DNA of 64,000 bases from Dromaius novaehollandiae (Eukaryota; Chordata; Aves; Casuariiformes; Dromaiidae). Where the stretch lies: contig NC_088100.1 of the NCBI RefSeq assembly GCF_036370855.1, forward strand, positions 105,580,887 through 105,644,886. The letters run 5' to 3'. The notes below the pieces were generated by a model, which ran no database searches, was not told where the DNA came from, and saw only the letters and a program-made list of their open reading frames with translations. The translations under genes were made by a program, and so were the position numbers. Shown piece by piece: positions 25,337-37,876 of the stretch (position 1 is its first letter; every line of letters begins with the position of its first letter).

Positions 25337-28032
25337 ACACCACTTTAGACAAGCAGAACATCCATGCTGAAATAGCGGCACCTGCTCCAAGACTTTTTCC
25401 AGTATCGAGAGGTCATTAGGAAAAAAAATCCCAGTCTTACATACTAAACCTGTAAACAAACTTGACCATAATAAAACCTTTCCTAGCTAGAATTCAAAGC
25501 AAAAAATATATGACCATTTAAAAAAATACTATTGTTTCTTTCAGCATTTCCAATTAGCTTTCCAGCTGGATTACAGGTGGACAGGGAAATAAATCTGACT
25601 GAGGTCTTTCAGGGAGCTGAACATGCTGCCTTAGGAAGGGAATGCTCTTCATGGGAAACTCAGCTCTGCAACAGCTGCAGGCTAACCGTGCTACTGTGTG
25701 AAAACTCTGCTGGGCAGGAAAGTCCAATTAAAAACTCTCCTGAATTTAGAGTAAGAGGGAAGGGGTCCTGGCTTCTGATGTGCCTTAATAATCTGCTTTG
25801 GGAGTGGGGAGAGATGGAAGTCAAAATGAAGACTGCATAAATTCTCTTCCTTGGAACAATGGTTTTGGAGAACTGCTTGAAGAGCAAGCACATATTCCTG
25901 TCGTGGTTATCAAAGTGTACACCTACTTACAGAGTGAAGAGAACTTGCATTTAAAAGTCTCAGAAGAATATGATAACAAAGTACTGCAAGCATCTTAAGG
26001 CATTTCCTGACTTTCTGGTGTAACTTTTTCTGCTGGATAATACTAACCTAGAAAAGAGGTACTAGTAAAAAGGTACAACTCCTTTAGTGTAAAAGCATTA
26101 GCAAAATGCACATCTACTTGCCATAGGACATTAGCAATCTTAATTACATTTTCAGAAATGGCATGTTTTTGCACTCACCTAAGCAGTAACAATGCTATTA
26201 AAAAGGGCAGTTTAAAGAAAAGAACATGCAAAACCCATGAAGAATGGAGTCTATTTATTTTATTTCATCTCGCATTTGAGCCGTTAAAGCAAAGCACTCT
26301 ATACATATTGTTTAGCTATTGGCTACTGCCATTCTACATCCGTTATAGACCTTAATTGCAGAAAGACAAATGCAGGGACAAACTTGTTAAAATAAGCATA
26401 TTGACAATGCTTCTCTGACTCCAACAAATATTTATTTAAAAATAAGATTCTGCCAGCAACTGCTCATGTACTTTCTTATTAACAGTTAATGGCTCAATTC
26501 ACAGAACTTTGAGATACAATGGAACATGTAGGAAAACACAATGCTGATAATACTTGTTTTACTAAGTATTCTGCATAGGCAGAATATTATGGTAACCACT
26601 GAGCTACTGATTAATCAAACACCTAAATGGAGAGAATCCTGTGAATGATGGAAACTTTTAGATACAAGATGATCCTATATTTATTTATATAGGCAAAAAA
26701 TCCTCATTGTTACAGCTAGTAGGAGTTATTACCTGAAAATACTTGTGCAGGCATTTTAAAGTAGTGTGAGGCGGCTTTACAGCAGATGGTCGTGGTATGA
26801 TTTCAAGTGAGCTAAGGGAAAAACCTAGAGAACAAATCTAAGTATTTTGACTTGTTTCAAAGCCAACTAACATTGCAATGACTTAAAAAAGAAAAAGCTC
26901 AATGCATTTTTGTTTTGTTTCTTACCACTAGCTCTAGCTGTGCAAAATTACACTACTGGAATATCTTTGAAACACTGCTGTGAGATGTGGAAAAACAGAA
27001 ATGGAAATGGTAGCATAAGTCAGAATGGAAAGTTTGCTGCAACATAAAAACATATCAAAACACTACATTAAAATATTTTAACGCATCTTTTTTTCTACAG
27101 CTTCTAACAGATGAAGCTGACTGTCAGCTGTGGCATCTGTAAGAATACCTGCTGGACAACAGACAGTGTTTTTATCTCTACAGCGAAATCAATTTGACTA
27201 GCCTTAACGTCTAACAATTTCTCCCTAATAGACTGATTTAAACCAAAAAGTTATAATATTCTAGCTCTGATTTCTGATCAGACTAAATACTTCTTCCATT
27301 AAGGTTGTTTATTGGATTGACTGCATCAGTGTACCTGTATGAGCGGATGAATAAAGAGGTGAACGGCCTAAAGAGGTGTTTGTTTCAAAATGTTTCTATT
27401 ATTCCTCCCCGCCTTATTGTTTCAAAACAGGAAATATTTTCAAGTACTTTTCCAGTTGCAGACTGACTTCTTGAAGAACTGCTGCTATGGTAAATTGCAT
27501 GGAAATACTTTAAACAGTGTTATATATGCCATATTTAGAATTTCCGAACAATAATATGTAGGTGCTGTAACCAAAACACAACAGTGGAATTTTAATAGAG
27601 AATAACTATTTCTTTATAATTCTGCAAATACTGCAAGAACAACTAGAATGTAAAGATTCATTTCTGCCCTTAAATCACACGTTGCAAATGATTTTAAGGA
27701 ATTTTTGACTGTGGTGTGCAATACAAATAAGTCTTTGGAATTCAACCTTAGTAGCACTTTACATTGAAAGAATGGAAGCATTCCACAACATTCCACATTA
27801 ATTCATTATTATAAATAACAACTACAGAGGTGGATACATCCCCTAACTGCAGAATTCCACATTCTTGGCCCACTGCAATTATGTGGTGCTGAAATTATTT
27901 GGATATGCAATGTATTTAACTCAGATCAGTCGTGCAAGAGAAATCTGAAGTGGCTAAATCACATTATGCTATGCCCCAAAACCTTCCATAAAAAGTACAT
28001 CTTTGTTGATGACAAATAACAGATCTTCACAA

Positions 28033-28038
28033 TTTATT
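28033..28038 (-). promoter_or_regulatory. Alternative downstream polyadenylation signal AATAAA
   Basis: This minus-strand AATAAA lies about 1.8 kb past the GPATCH2 stop codon. It would give a more usual 3' UTR length than the signal beside the stop. Such hexamers are common by chance in AT-rich DNA, so only transcript ends can decide. Confidence 0.2.
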
Positions 28039-29767
28039 ATCATTTCAAAAAGCAAAACCACACCAGGATAATATGTACTTAAACAGTAATAACTGGTTCT
28101 CCTGAAACTTGGAAAATATGTGCATTCACCTATAATTAAAAATAACATGAGGCACTAACCTGTTACTCTACAGTATATAAATGGTGAAAGAATGCTCCCC
28201 AAAATGACAGTACTAACACTGGAAAGACTAGACATTTCTTTTAAACAAATTCAATACTATAATGCTGCTACTTTTGTTTTCCTAGCATTATTCTTCTGGA
28301 AAAATTGGTGAAGTTGAGCAAAAAAGAAAAGTTATAAAAACACACTTTAAAATTCATCATTATATTTCACAGCCACTGTGAACTGCGCTCTTCTTATCCT
28401 AACGTTATCTTTGCAAGCATCTTTGTGTATGCAGTTTGGGAGCACAGGAGGGGAGAGATCCTCCTCTTGAAGAAAAAAGACTGAGGAAAGAAATCCTATT
28501 CTGTGTATAGTCAGTGTAAATATTGCCAGCTATCACAGTGGGGACAAGATTTTCTCCTTAGTCCATCTGGACAACAGTCATCTTCAGTCCTATCATTTAA
28601 TTTTAAAGCAGAATTTGTTTTATACTGCAGACAAATAGCATCCTAGCAGCTTGACTGGTTGGTGCTTAATGAAATTACTCGTGCTGACATTAGACACACT
28701 AGATACTGATTAAAACACTTAATGATCCCTCTTGATTTTAAATTGCTGGTTTAGATTTGTGAGATGCCACCAAAGTATCTTTCCTTCCTTCCCTCCACCC
28801 CAGTCATGCTTGTGCCTTTTCTGTTTCTTCATGATCCTTAAAGATTGTGGCTCACTGGCACCATCATGATCACAAACCAAATGATACCACAATGTTGAAT
28901 ACTGCATTGTTCAGAATACGCCAAAACCCAGTTAATAAACACTGCAAGACACAGTCATCTCTAAAATACAATTTGCAGGTTCAAAGCTGAAGCTCTTCTT
29001 AAATGTCAACACATTGAGGATCATTAATATAAAGAGAATTCCAAACTCAGAATAAACTTTACATTTTTAAAATATCTGCTGAAAAAAGATAATCCTGTAA
29101 ATGTAAAAACAAGTATAAAAGATTTACTTTAGAGCTTGAACATGGAAGACAGTGATACATTGCAAGATAATGGTGTTGGAATGGCATTCCTAGATGATAA
29201 AGCCATTCTTCATGCTCTTCTTATACAAAATTGCATATCATATCACCTTTCAGTGGGAAACGTGGCAAAATGACAGTCAATTAGCTTATAATCAAATACT
29301 GTTAATCTCTAGAAATATTAAGTTTGGAAATTTTGTCTGAAAAGGGGAAAAACACAGTAGTTGTACAGAGTTCCACTTTCCTTGATATCAAATCTTATCA
29401 AGACTCTTGAGATGAAATTATACTTACAAAAAAAAAGTTTGCCTAAATACTAATATCTGCTGTCTCAGAATCTTTTATGAAAAGAATGAGTGAATATACT
29501 GAATTTTATACTTAATACAAACTTTAAGACCACAGAAAATAAAAAAGTAGAAGTGTTTGTATATTTTAGCACCATTACAAAGTTAGGATTCATATGCCGG
29601 TTTTGTCACTGTGGCTGTACCTTGCAGCTGGTGTAGCTAACGTGAAGTACATAGACTTCAGTGATCTTTGAGAGAAGAATAATTGGATTTTCTGATCACA
29701 AAGAATAATAGGAGGTTTGCATTTTTTTCCTTTTTTTGGTCTTTTAAAATTAATTTTGATCTTGATT

Positions 29768-29773
29768 TTTATT
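29768..29773 (-). promoter_or_regulatory. GPATCH2: Candidate polyadenylation signal AATAAA for GPATCH2
   Basis: A canonical AATAAA lies on the minus strand with only 22 bases between it and the TGA stop. If used, it would give a 3' UTR of only about 40 to 60 bases. The sequence that follows is A-rich and has no clear GU-rich downstream element, so the real signal may lie further on. The next canonical copy I noted on this strand is at 28033-28038. Confidence 0.35.
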
Positions 29774-29795
29774 TGGCAGACAGAGTGCACTGCTG

Positions 29796-29993
<198 letters not shown>

Positions 29994-31325
29994 TCAGCAC
30001 TGCCTGCCATGTGGAGAAGAGCAGGATAATCTCCGTCAAAGCTTTAAACCTTCTTATTCCCCTAATTCATCTAATAGGTTGCTAGAACAGGCTGTCTTTG
30101 CACATGTTGACCCTCCTGACTGCATATGATTCTAAATAGTACAGTCTAAGGCTTTGCTTTATTTTTATGTTTTTCAAGACTAGCTCAGTTTTAAAGCATT
30201 ACAAATTTTGCTGCAGATCCCTTACATTCCAATGGAGCACTTTATGTCAGTCTCAAGGAACACATACCACCTGCACAAGTCTACCAATTCATAGGCAAGA
30301 TTACCAGAATTTATTGTTCCACAGTTACTAAGCTGAGGCACATCACAGTATCATGACCATCTTTCTATTCTCATCAATACTTATCAACACTCAAGCAGAT
30401 CTCTTTCAACAAAACACAACAAATCGTTTTTGATTAAGCAGTTACAGTTGCTACAGAAGCAATATTGACAAGTGATCTAGTATTCTGAAATCCAGCTATA
30501 TCTTTACTTGTTTTTGGATGTTATTAAAAGCTATCAGAGAGACTGCAAGTACACTTTTTAGTATTTTCAATGTCTTTTAATGTTGTTGTCAGCTTTCCTT
30601 CTGTACCATAGAGATCTCAAGAGCAAATGCTAGGCACACTCGGCAGAAAAGATTCTCAGGACTGCAAGTGTTAATATAAAGGATTCATTTTCTTATAAAT
30701 GCAGCATAAAGAAATGTGAATGACAAACCAAAGCTGTTTTTCACCTCCCTCAACTAAACTCCTTAAGCTTAGCTTCTGGAGATGATACTGGAGAAATCTT
30801 TCCCATATGTAGCTGTCTTGCATATGGGATATAAATGATATTTGATTCAAGAATTAGCAGTAAAACTAGAAGTTACTGCAAGTTACAGAAAAAACTTTTA
30901 AAAGGGCTGATACTTTTGCAGTAACATGAACAGTTGTAGGCAGTTGGGTTTTGGGGTTATTTTTTAAATTTTTTTTCCAAAACTTCCTCAACAACACAAC
31001 AAAACAAAAAACATACTACTTGCCAGGCTTCAAACGCTAGCTGCTTAACTTTCTACCTACTTATTCTAGCCTGCTGTTTTTTGAAAAATACTGCAGTAGG
31101 AGACTGTGGTTTTGTAGTTTTGGAGACTATACGATCTTCAATCAATAATTTGCCATTGACAAGCAGCTGGTTCATCATCATATTAACTTACTAAACACAG
31201 ACACAACAAAAGTTGAACAAGCACTTTCAAAAAGCCTCATTTAACACACACGCAAAAAGAAAGCAAAGACCCACAGTGGAAACTGCATACACAGACAGAA
31301 GTTCAAGATGAGAGGTGCACATTAA

Positions 31326-31712
31326 AAACCTTGTGATGACTGTGGTGACAGATTCACAGTACCTAAGCATTATTCACTATATATATCTGTTTATATTCAG
31401 TCAAGCAGTGGTTACATAAAAGTTAGACGGCTTCCTAGTATCTCAATTCCTAAGTCAAAGAAAAAGGGAAACGCATTGACAGAAAGCGACCTTGAAAACT
31501 GGTTTGAAACTATGCTTAATGCTAGGCTTAAAATAAAAGCTTTTAAGTCAGCGAGTCCAGTCCCTAAGAGGGTTCCTCTTGAACCCACCAGCACAAAATT
31601 CAATGACAAAGACTTCTTTTCTTTTCAGGACCACACAGGCAGAGACAATTGTCATACAGATAAGTCCTTTATACTGCCTGGCATACACAACACAAGCTTT
31701 GGACCTTCCTAA
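31326..31712 (+). CDS. Unrecognised open frame, possible coding exon or decayed gene
   Basis: An uninterrupted plus-strand frame of 128 codons lies in the last GPATCH2 intron, antisense to that gene. At 31400 it meets a plausible splice acceptor (TATATTCAG after a T-rich run). From there 103 residues run to a TAA at 31710-31712. Its composition is more protein-like than other open frames here: a basic PKSKKKG patch, then ESDLENWFETMLNARLKIK, which could form an amphipathic helix, then SPVPKRVPLEPTS. I do not recognise a family. There is no ATG near the acceptor, so it would need upstream exons, and none is proven. It could also be a decayed processed copy or simply chance. Function is unknown. 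Confidence 0.22.
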   Translation, partial: KPCDDCGDRFTVPKHYSLYISVYIQSSSGYIKVRRLPSISIPKSKKKGNALTESDLENWFETMLNARLKIKAFKSASPVPKRVPLEPTSTKFNDKDFFSFQDHTGRDNCHTDKSFILPGIHNTSFGPS

Positions 31713-31934
31713 TTATATATTCTAGCTCAAAAAATACAAAGAAAAAAGTCTACAGTCAACAAAAGTAATGGTACACATCACAGCTAAAATCCTGGGTGTT
31801 TTGGTCTACTTTTCACAACATCTTATGGTAAAAAATGGAGTGTGGTTCCAGTGTCTGTGGAACAAGAAAGGCTGGGGACATAGAAGGGTAGAACCAACAG
31901 ATCCAACAAGCAGGAAAGAACAATGGTAAGAGTA

Positions 31935-32115
31935 TATCATGACCTCTGAGAATATATCTAAGAGTATATATATACATCTAAGAGTACATAATAGTATATC
32001 AATATTGTACATATCATATCAATACTATATATACATAGCATATCAATACCATACATAGTATATTAATACATAGTACATCAATGTATCTAAGAGTATATAA
32101 TGACCTCTAAGAATT
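31935..32115. repeat. Degenerate AT-rich tandem repeat
   Basis: Units such as ATCTAAGAGTATATA and ATAGTATATCAATA recur with changes. The block opens with ATGACCTCTGAGAATATATC and closes with ATGACCTCTAAGAATT, so the outer motif is itself repeated at both ends. It looks like a decayed minisatellite within the last GPATCH2 intron. Confidence 0.65.
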
Positions 32116-35100
32116 GGAAACATTAGACCATTCATAACTCTGCCTAGACAAAGACAGAAATGCTGCTGGAATACTATATAAGGCAGAGCTTGAGACAGAT
32201 TAAACAACTTTTTTGTCAGTCCACTCGATGGAAAAACCCAACGACTTTTTCATGTAAAATATGTACCCTTCTATATGAATTTCAATTTTCAAAACAGACT
32301 AACCTCACAAAAAAGATATGTGAAAGAACGACCTGTACTCTGACATACGTTATTTAATAAACTGATGTTTCTATTTTTGAATTTTTTTGCAGCAGCTGAA
32401 CATGTTTTTTCTTTCTCTGACTGACAGGATAATTGGAATACTTTTTGTTTTTAAAGACATTTAAGTACTTATAAAATGTATAGTATAATTATATTTCCCT
32501 CCACTGTACCTATTTTTCTATTTCCTATCAGAACACTAAAACCTCCCCGAAGCCTTCTGTTCTATTCTTACACTTAGCCAAGTTAAAAAAGAAGAAGAAA
32601 AAAAAAGAGCAAAGACCACCATGAACTTGGCTTCAGAACTCACTTTTGGGCATGCACTCAAACAGTATACTCTATCCAGACAGTTTGGAGGCTTTGCAGA
32701 ACAGCAGGAAAAATACAAAACCAAAAAGCCCCATAACTCGTCCATATTATGGACATGCACTGTGACTAACCACTCTCTCTTGGAAGTGACATGAATATGG
32801 ATAGTTTGTATTTTAATTTTTAAAGAGATTTAATATATCCAGGCTATTCTTTTGAAGTATAATCAGTTTTTATATAAATATATATCTATGTCTGTCTTAA
32901 AATATTTCAAATGATTGATGAAAATTGCAGGAAAGTTAATCTGCAATGCAACATATTTTACTTGAATCAGAAAAATACGGATAGCTGTATTTATAACTGT
33001 CCTTTTCCTCCATTCCATGACTAATCAGCAATCAGAAAAAAAACTGTGTTTGCTGTTTATACACATAATGGGAAAGAGCTCTTACAAACACCATGCTACA
33101 CCTTCTTACTCCCCCAACCCCCAGTTCCTGTGCTTTGGGCTTTTATTTTCTAATTAAAAGTGGTAATTGTCCTTGTAATATTCATCTTCAAATTCAGTTT
33201 TTAATTCATGCCAATGGCACTTCTTGGACTAGCCAGTAGGTCCTTTTAGAGAGGATGGTGCAAGCACATTGGCCTTTTGAAGGGCTGTGCTACCTCTGGG
33301 ATGTGTTCAGTCTTGACCCACCCAGGAGCAAGAACAAAATCGACCCACTGTGCTATCCCACAAAAAATAACACTGCAAAATCAGATGAAAAAAACCCACA
33401 ACCATGGTACATTTTTTTAAGTTTATTGCAGTAAAAGGGTTGGTGGGGATGCATGACTTATGAGGAATTCTCCATACTAACAATTTGTAGGAATCTCATG
33501 AGCAGAGTCTTTTCTTTCTACAGACTGAAAATGTGTTAGCAACCATAACAATTTGTTTCCTGATTTACCAGATGAGTAGTCTACCCACTGGAGTGGTTAC
33601 CATTACGCAAGTGAGGTGCAAACACTGAAGGAACAGTAACTTGCTTGAAAAGATAGCACTGTAAAATTCCTTCACTTCTCTTCAAGGTCTGTATTATGCA
33701 TATGGCCTCACATACATGGAATATAGAACCTATGACTGGAAAGAGGCAAATTGGGAATGGAAAAACAAAACAAAAAAACCCTTCATCAGATTTATTTTAT
33801 TTTGGTATAATATTTGTCATGACGTTAAAGGCAGGTTTCAAAGAAAAATAAAGGCATGTAATTTTTTCTTAACAGCTGTTGAAACAGGTACGTCCTGGTT
33901 AAACAGTACACTAGCATTCAGTGCCATACCCTTGATTTTACAGTGATTGCCATGAGTTAATTTAATTCCATCTGTAAGCTAAAATCAGATCAGAGGTCTA
34001 ATGCTGCTGCAGGCTCCACATCTGTTTAATCATTTTTGGATACAACAGCTTGCAAAAGTTCAGGTTTTAAATTTGCTTCATATTTAAGCAACAATGTTAC
34101 ACTAGTGTACAACACTCTCAGCGGGAAACAAATGAGCTTATGCACAGTTTTGATCTGAAGATCCATTTCACTACTTGCAAAATGCTTCTTCTAAAGAACT
34201 TAAAAACTGATCAACTAAGCTATCATTTTTTATAGATTAATAACAGAACTGTGACCCTATTAACCAATATCATGACAATATTTATTTGTATGGTCTAATT
34301 TTTCGATTAGACTCACATCAAGCATGTTGGGTTTATATCAGGGCAAATAAAATCAGAATATAACTAGGCTCAATGTTCTAAATAATCATTTAAGAAAATG
34401 CTTCAAAATTTTTTTTGTTGTTGTTTTCAGCCATAGGAAACAAATGAAGTCATACAGAAATAATTTCGTCTCTGGCCACTAAACTATTTTTGATGCTAAG
34501 AAAATGATTTTTAAACAGTTGTGAGAAAATGACACTGTACAAAAAATATAGTCTTGGCCTTTCATCTTTCTTTTATATGATTAAGACTTGTGGGTAGAAC
34601 ACCAACGCCTTTGCAGAGAATACCACAACTATTATTTCCTCTTCTATCACCCCTAGCAGCCTTAAATCCTTTAAATCCTTTCCTAGAAGGATCTCTTTTT
34701 GCCTGGGTAATTTTTGCAATACATGGCCTGCTAACCCTGCCTACCCTGGCACTTATGTCTATCACAGCAGAGTCAGTCTTTCTACCTCAAATCTTCCAAG
34801 GAGCATTGTGGATGGTAATTCACTTGCGTAATTGGCTCAAGAGATGAAAATCTTGTATCTGCCTCTCTTAGCCACTAATCTATCCAGCTGACTGCAAGCC
34901 TAATTGGCAGCTTGTTTAGTAATTTGGCTCCTAAAGTGTTGTATTGATGTTGGATAAACAGCCAATGGAAGGAGAAACGATACATGCTGCTTTACTTTAA
35001 AAGCTAGTGCACTTCCCCCTTATTTTCTGAAAGCATTTAATATTCCATCCATTCTTTTTCTTTTCTGATTCCTCACTAGATAGATGAGTTCAGAACTGCA

Positions 35101-37458
35101 GAACAGTAGAGACTGATCCTGATACACAATGCAATTTTATGAAGAATGTAATCAAAATAATAAATTGCTATACTGTATCTTTTTTTATGTAAATTCTCTA
35201 TAACTAAAAAACGGGAATCTGAATAATGCCTAGATGTTTGTATTCCTAAAACTGTTTTGGATGATTGTAGAGTCATCAGGAGCATAGTTGACAGCCATAT
35301 TGTGATCTTTAAAATCAGTACCTGCTGTGGTTTTCACAATTCAGTGTATTATGGGTGTATAACTAAAAAAAAAAGTAACAAATTCAGTTATGAAAATGCC
35401 ATATTATTTAGCTAAATATTTGAGATTACATTTTTAGACATCCCTCACACTGAGTTTTCTAAGAGCATATCTAAAGAACAACATTGAAATGATTATAGCT
35501 CAGGTAAGTCTGCTCGCATTGTATTTTATTCCAGCTAGCAGGATAAAGATAGCACAGAGGATACAGAGTCATAACTTCAGTGGATGTTGGAAATATCTAC
35601 CCAGCAACCTTAGCAGATTTCTGTTAAGGTCTGAATTGTTATAGTTTCATTCCTACTGCCCCATTGCTAGGCATATTAAAGGAATTGTTGCATAATGCAG
35701 CATGGGTAGAGGTATCCTTTCCTGCAGTACAGACCCTAAATTCAAATCCATTTCCAACCCTCCCAAACGTATAAATAAAAAATCTACACTGATGAAAATT
35801 CAGACACTGAACTGTCTGGTTTATCTGGTCATCCAGCTTCACAGATCACTTAGAACTGGATTTGCCAGTGCTCTTCCCCTAGAAAAAAAGTCTGTATTTT
35901 ATTTTCATGTTTTACCAGACTACACTGTGGTGTGGGTAAAGTGCATTCTTCCACCTCTTCACTAAGAAAATTTGTTGGAAAGAGTCAGAAGTACTAGAAT
36001 CCTGTTTATTTCAGGTAAAAGGAATTTCTTCAGTAACTAAGACTGTCTTCAGTTGGGTCCAAATAGGGTCAGTTTTACTCCTCAGCTGTCACTGGACTGC
36101 TTTTCTGGAGCAGCTTTTCCACTACAAAACATTCCAAAGTTGCGTTTAAAACCCTTTAAAACTTGGTAAAATTGCTCCCTTCTGATAAGCATTCCATGTC
36201 CTTTATGAGAAAAACTAACTTTACACCAAATCCTAGAGGGAAAGGATTTAAATTACAGTAATAACTCTCAAAAATGGACAGCTCAGTTATTGTTGATTTC
36301 AGCAGAAAGATTAAGGATTAAATGGATATTAGGACAATGCACATTACTGTGGCTCTCTACCTAATCCAAGACAAAGTTGAAACAGACTGCTACTATACCA
36401 GAGGTAAAACTGCACTTCTGTTGCCTATCCTGTGCCTAGGTGGTTGGAATACTGCCTTCTGTCAAATAAATCTTAATTAAGGATAAAGACTAATACAATA
36501 AAACTAGGCAAATACATGTGCATATTTTTTACTACAAGCTGAAGAACTATTTCTCTATTTATTGGGGCCTCTATTATACTACTAGAGGCTACTTTACAAA
36601 GTAGTACACAATAACGAATTCTAATGAAGAACAAAAATGAAGAGACTTTTGCTAAGACACTGATGACAAAAGAACTTAGATGACTCTTGTTTTGGAGAGC
36701 TTTCTAACAAAAGGAAGGTCTGGGAATAAATGGAATTACTCCATTCCATTTGAAAGTAATATACATCATGACACATCTGGTGAACTGCTTTGCCACAGAT
36801 CTCACTCTTATCAATTCTCTTAAAAATGTAATCCTGTCACTTACATAAGCAAACAATGCTTAGTGATGGTCTCTCTACTGGTAATGGAGACATCAGAATG
36901 CAAATCTTAGGTATTACATTAGCATTGCCAATGTCAAGATAAATGTTGAAAGGTAAACTTCTCTAACAATCAAAAAGTCAAAATTTCTTCTCTTCGTACT
37001 GGAAAGCAAAAGCAAGAGCAAACATTTTCTTTATGAAATCCTAATACTATGGGTATCTATCACAGCTTTTATCAGAACCCTTTCTATCATTCCTAGAGCT
37101 TCTATAGAAAGATAGAAAATAGCAATCTAAACTTGCCTGTGCCTGGAAACCTGATCAATGAATTTTATATTCTCACATTACGAAAATATTTTCTCATATC
37201 TTAAACAGTTATTTTCATTCCTCTGAAGTGGCAAAATCCTTTTGCATAAAGCTATCAAGTTACCGCATAAGCTTCTTTCCTTCTTCAAAAAGTAAATTGC
37301 AGGCTAACAAACCTTTAAGAAAAGCAATTTTTGCATAAGCTAGGGCTCGTTCTATTTGTAGCAGTGCTCCCTGTTCCCACAGGAGAAAGAATAACTAGTC
37401 ACCGACAACTGAGAGGTTGTTGCGGAGAGCTGGAATAAGAAGCTACATTGGCTGGAGG

Positions 37459-37480
37459 AAAAAAAAAAAAAAAGCGCGCG
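37459..37480. repeat. A15 run followed by GCGCGCG
   Basis: Fifteen A precede an alternating GCGCGCG, which is then followed by AGAAAAAAAAG. The CpG-rich block is isolated in AT-rich intron. Confidence 0.85.
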
Positions 37481-37862
37481 AGAAAAAAAAGAGTGCACAT
37501 ATTTACTCCTTGCAGATTTTAACTCCCAAACACCTTCCAGATAAGAAAAGTGTGTGGTGTCACCAACTTAAAGCAGAATGACAAAAGTATCATCTGCAGC
37601 AACCATGTCTTTTGCTGGTTTAGTTCTAAAACTAAAAAAATTATCTATAATGGAGATGGCTCCTGTCTATGGGGAATCATTTTATTACATTTCCTAGTGG
37701 AGGAAGAGAAGAACTTGCAGAGCACACAAATCATCGGGAAGATGAGTATTCCTACTGACACTTCTCAGTTTCATTGAAAGGGGAATTCTAACTCTCTACC
37801 AACCTGACAAAAAGGTTACTCTTCATGCAAGTGTCTAATAAGAAATATTTCTGGAACGGGGC

Positions 37863-37876
37863 GGGGGGGGGGGGGG
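37863..37876. repeat. G14 homopolymer
   Basis: Fourteen consecutive G after ACGGGGC, within the last GPATCH2 intron. The exact length may be unreliable because such runs are prone to sequencing error. Confidence 0.85.

Larger units (their letters stand above)
24392..29745. other. Non-coding stretch just downstream of GPATCH2
   Basis: AT-rich sequence with a (CAAA)5 repeat and an 8-base hairpin (TATTCTGC at 26567 and GCAGAATA at 26579). Part of the right end may be GPATCH2 3' UTR if the polyadenylation signal beside the stop is not used. Nothing else is identifiable. Confidence 0.5.

Noticed and set aside
34562..34847. Overlapping open frames on both strands, the minus one with RGNNSCGI resembling a cathepsin end
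   Set aside because: Only a few residues fit and the rest does not resemble a papain-family protease. The frame also includes a local ATCCTTTAA duplication, so chance is more likely.
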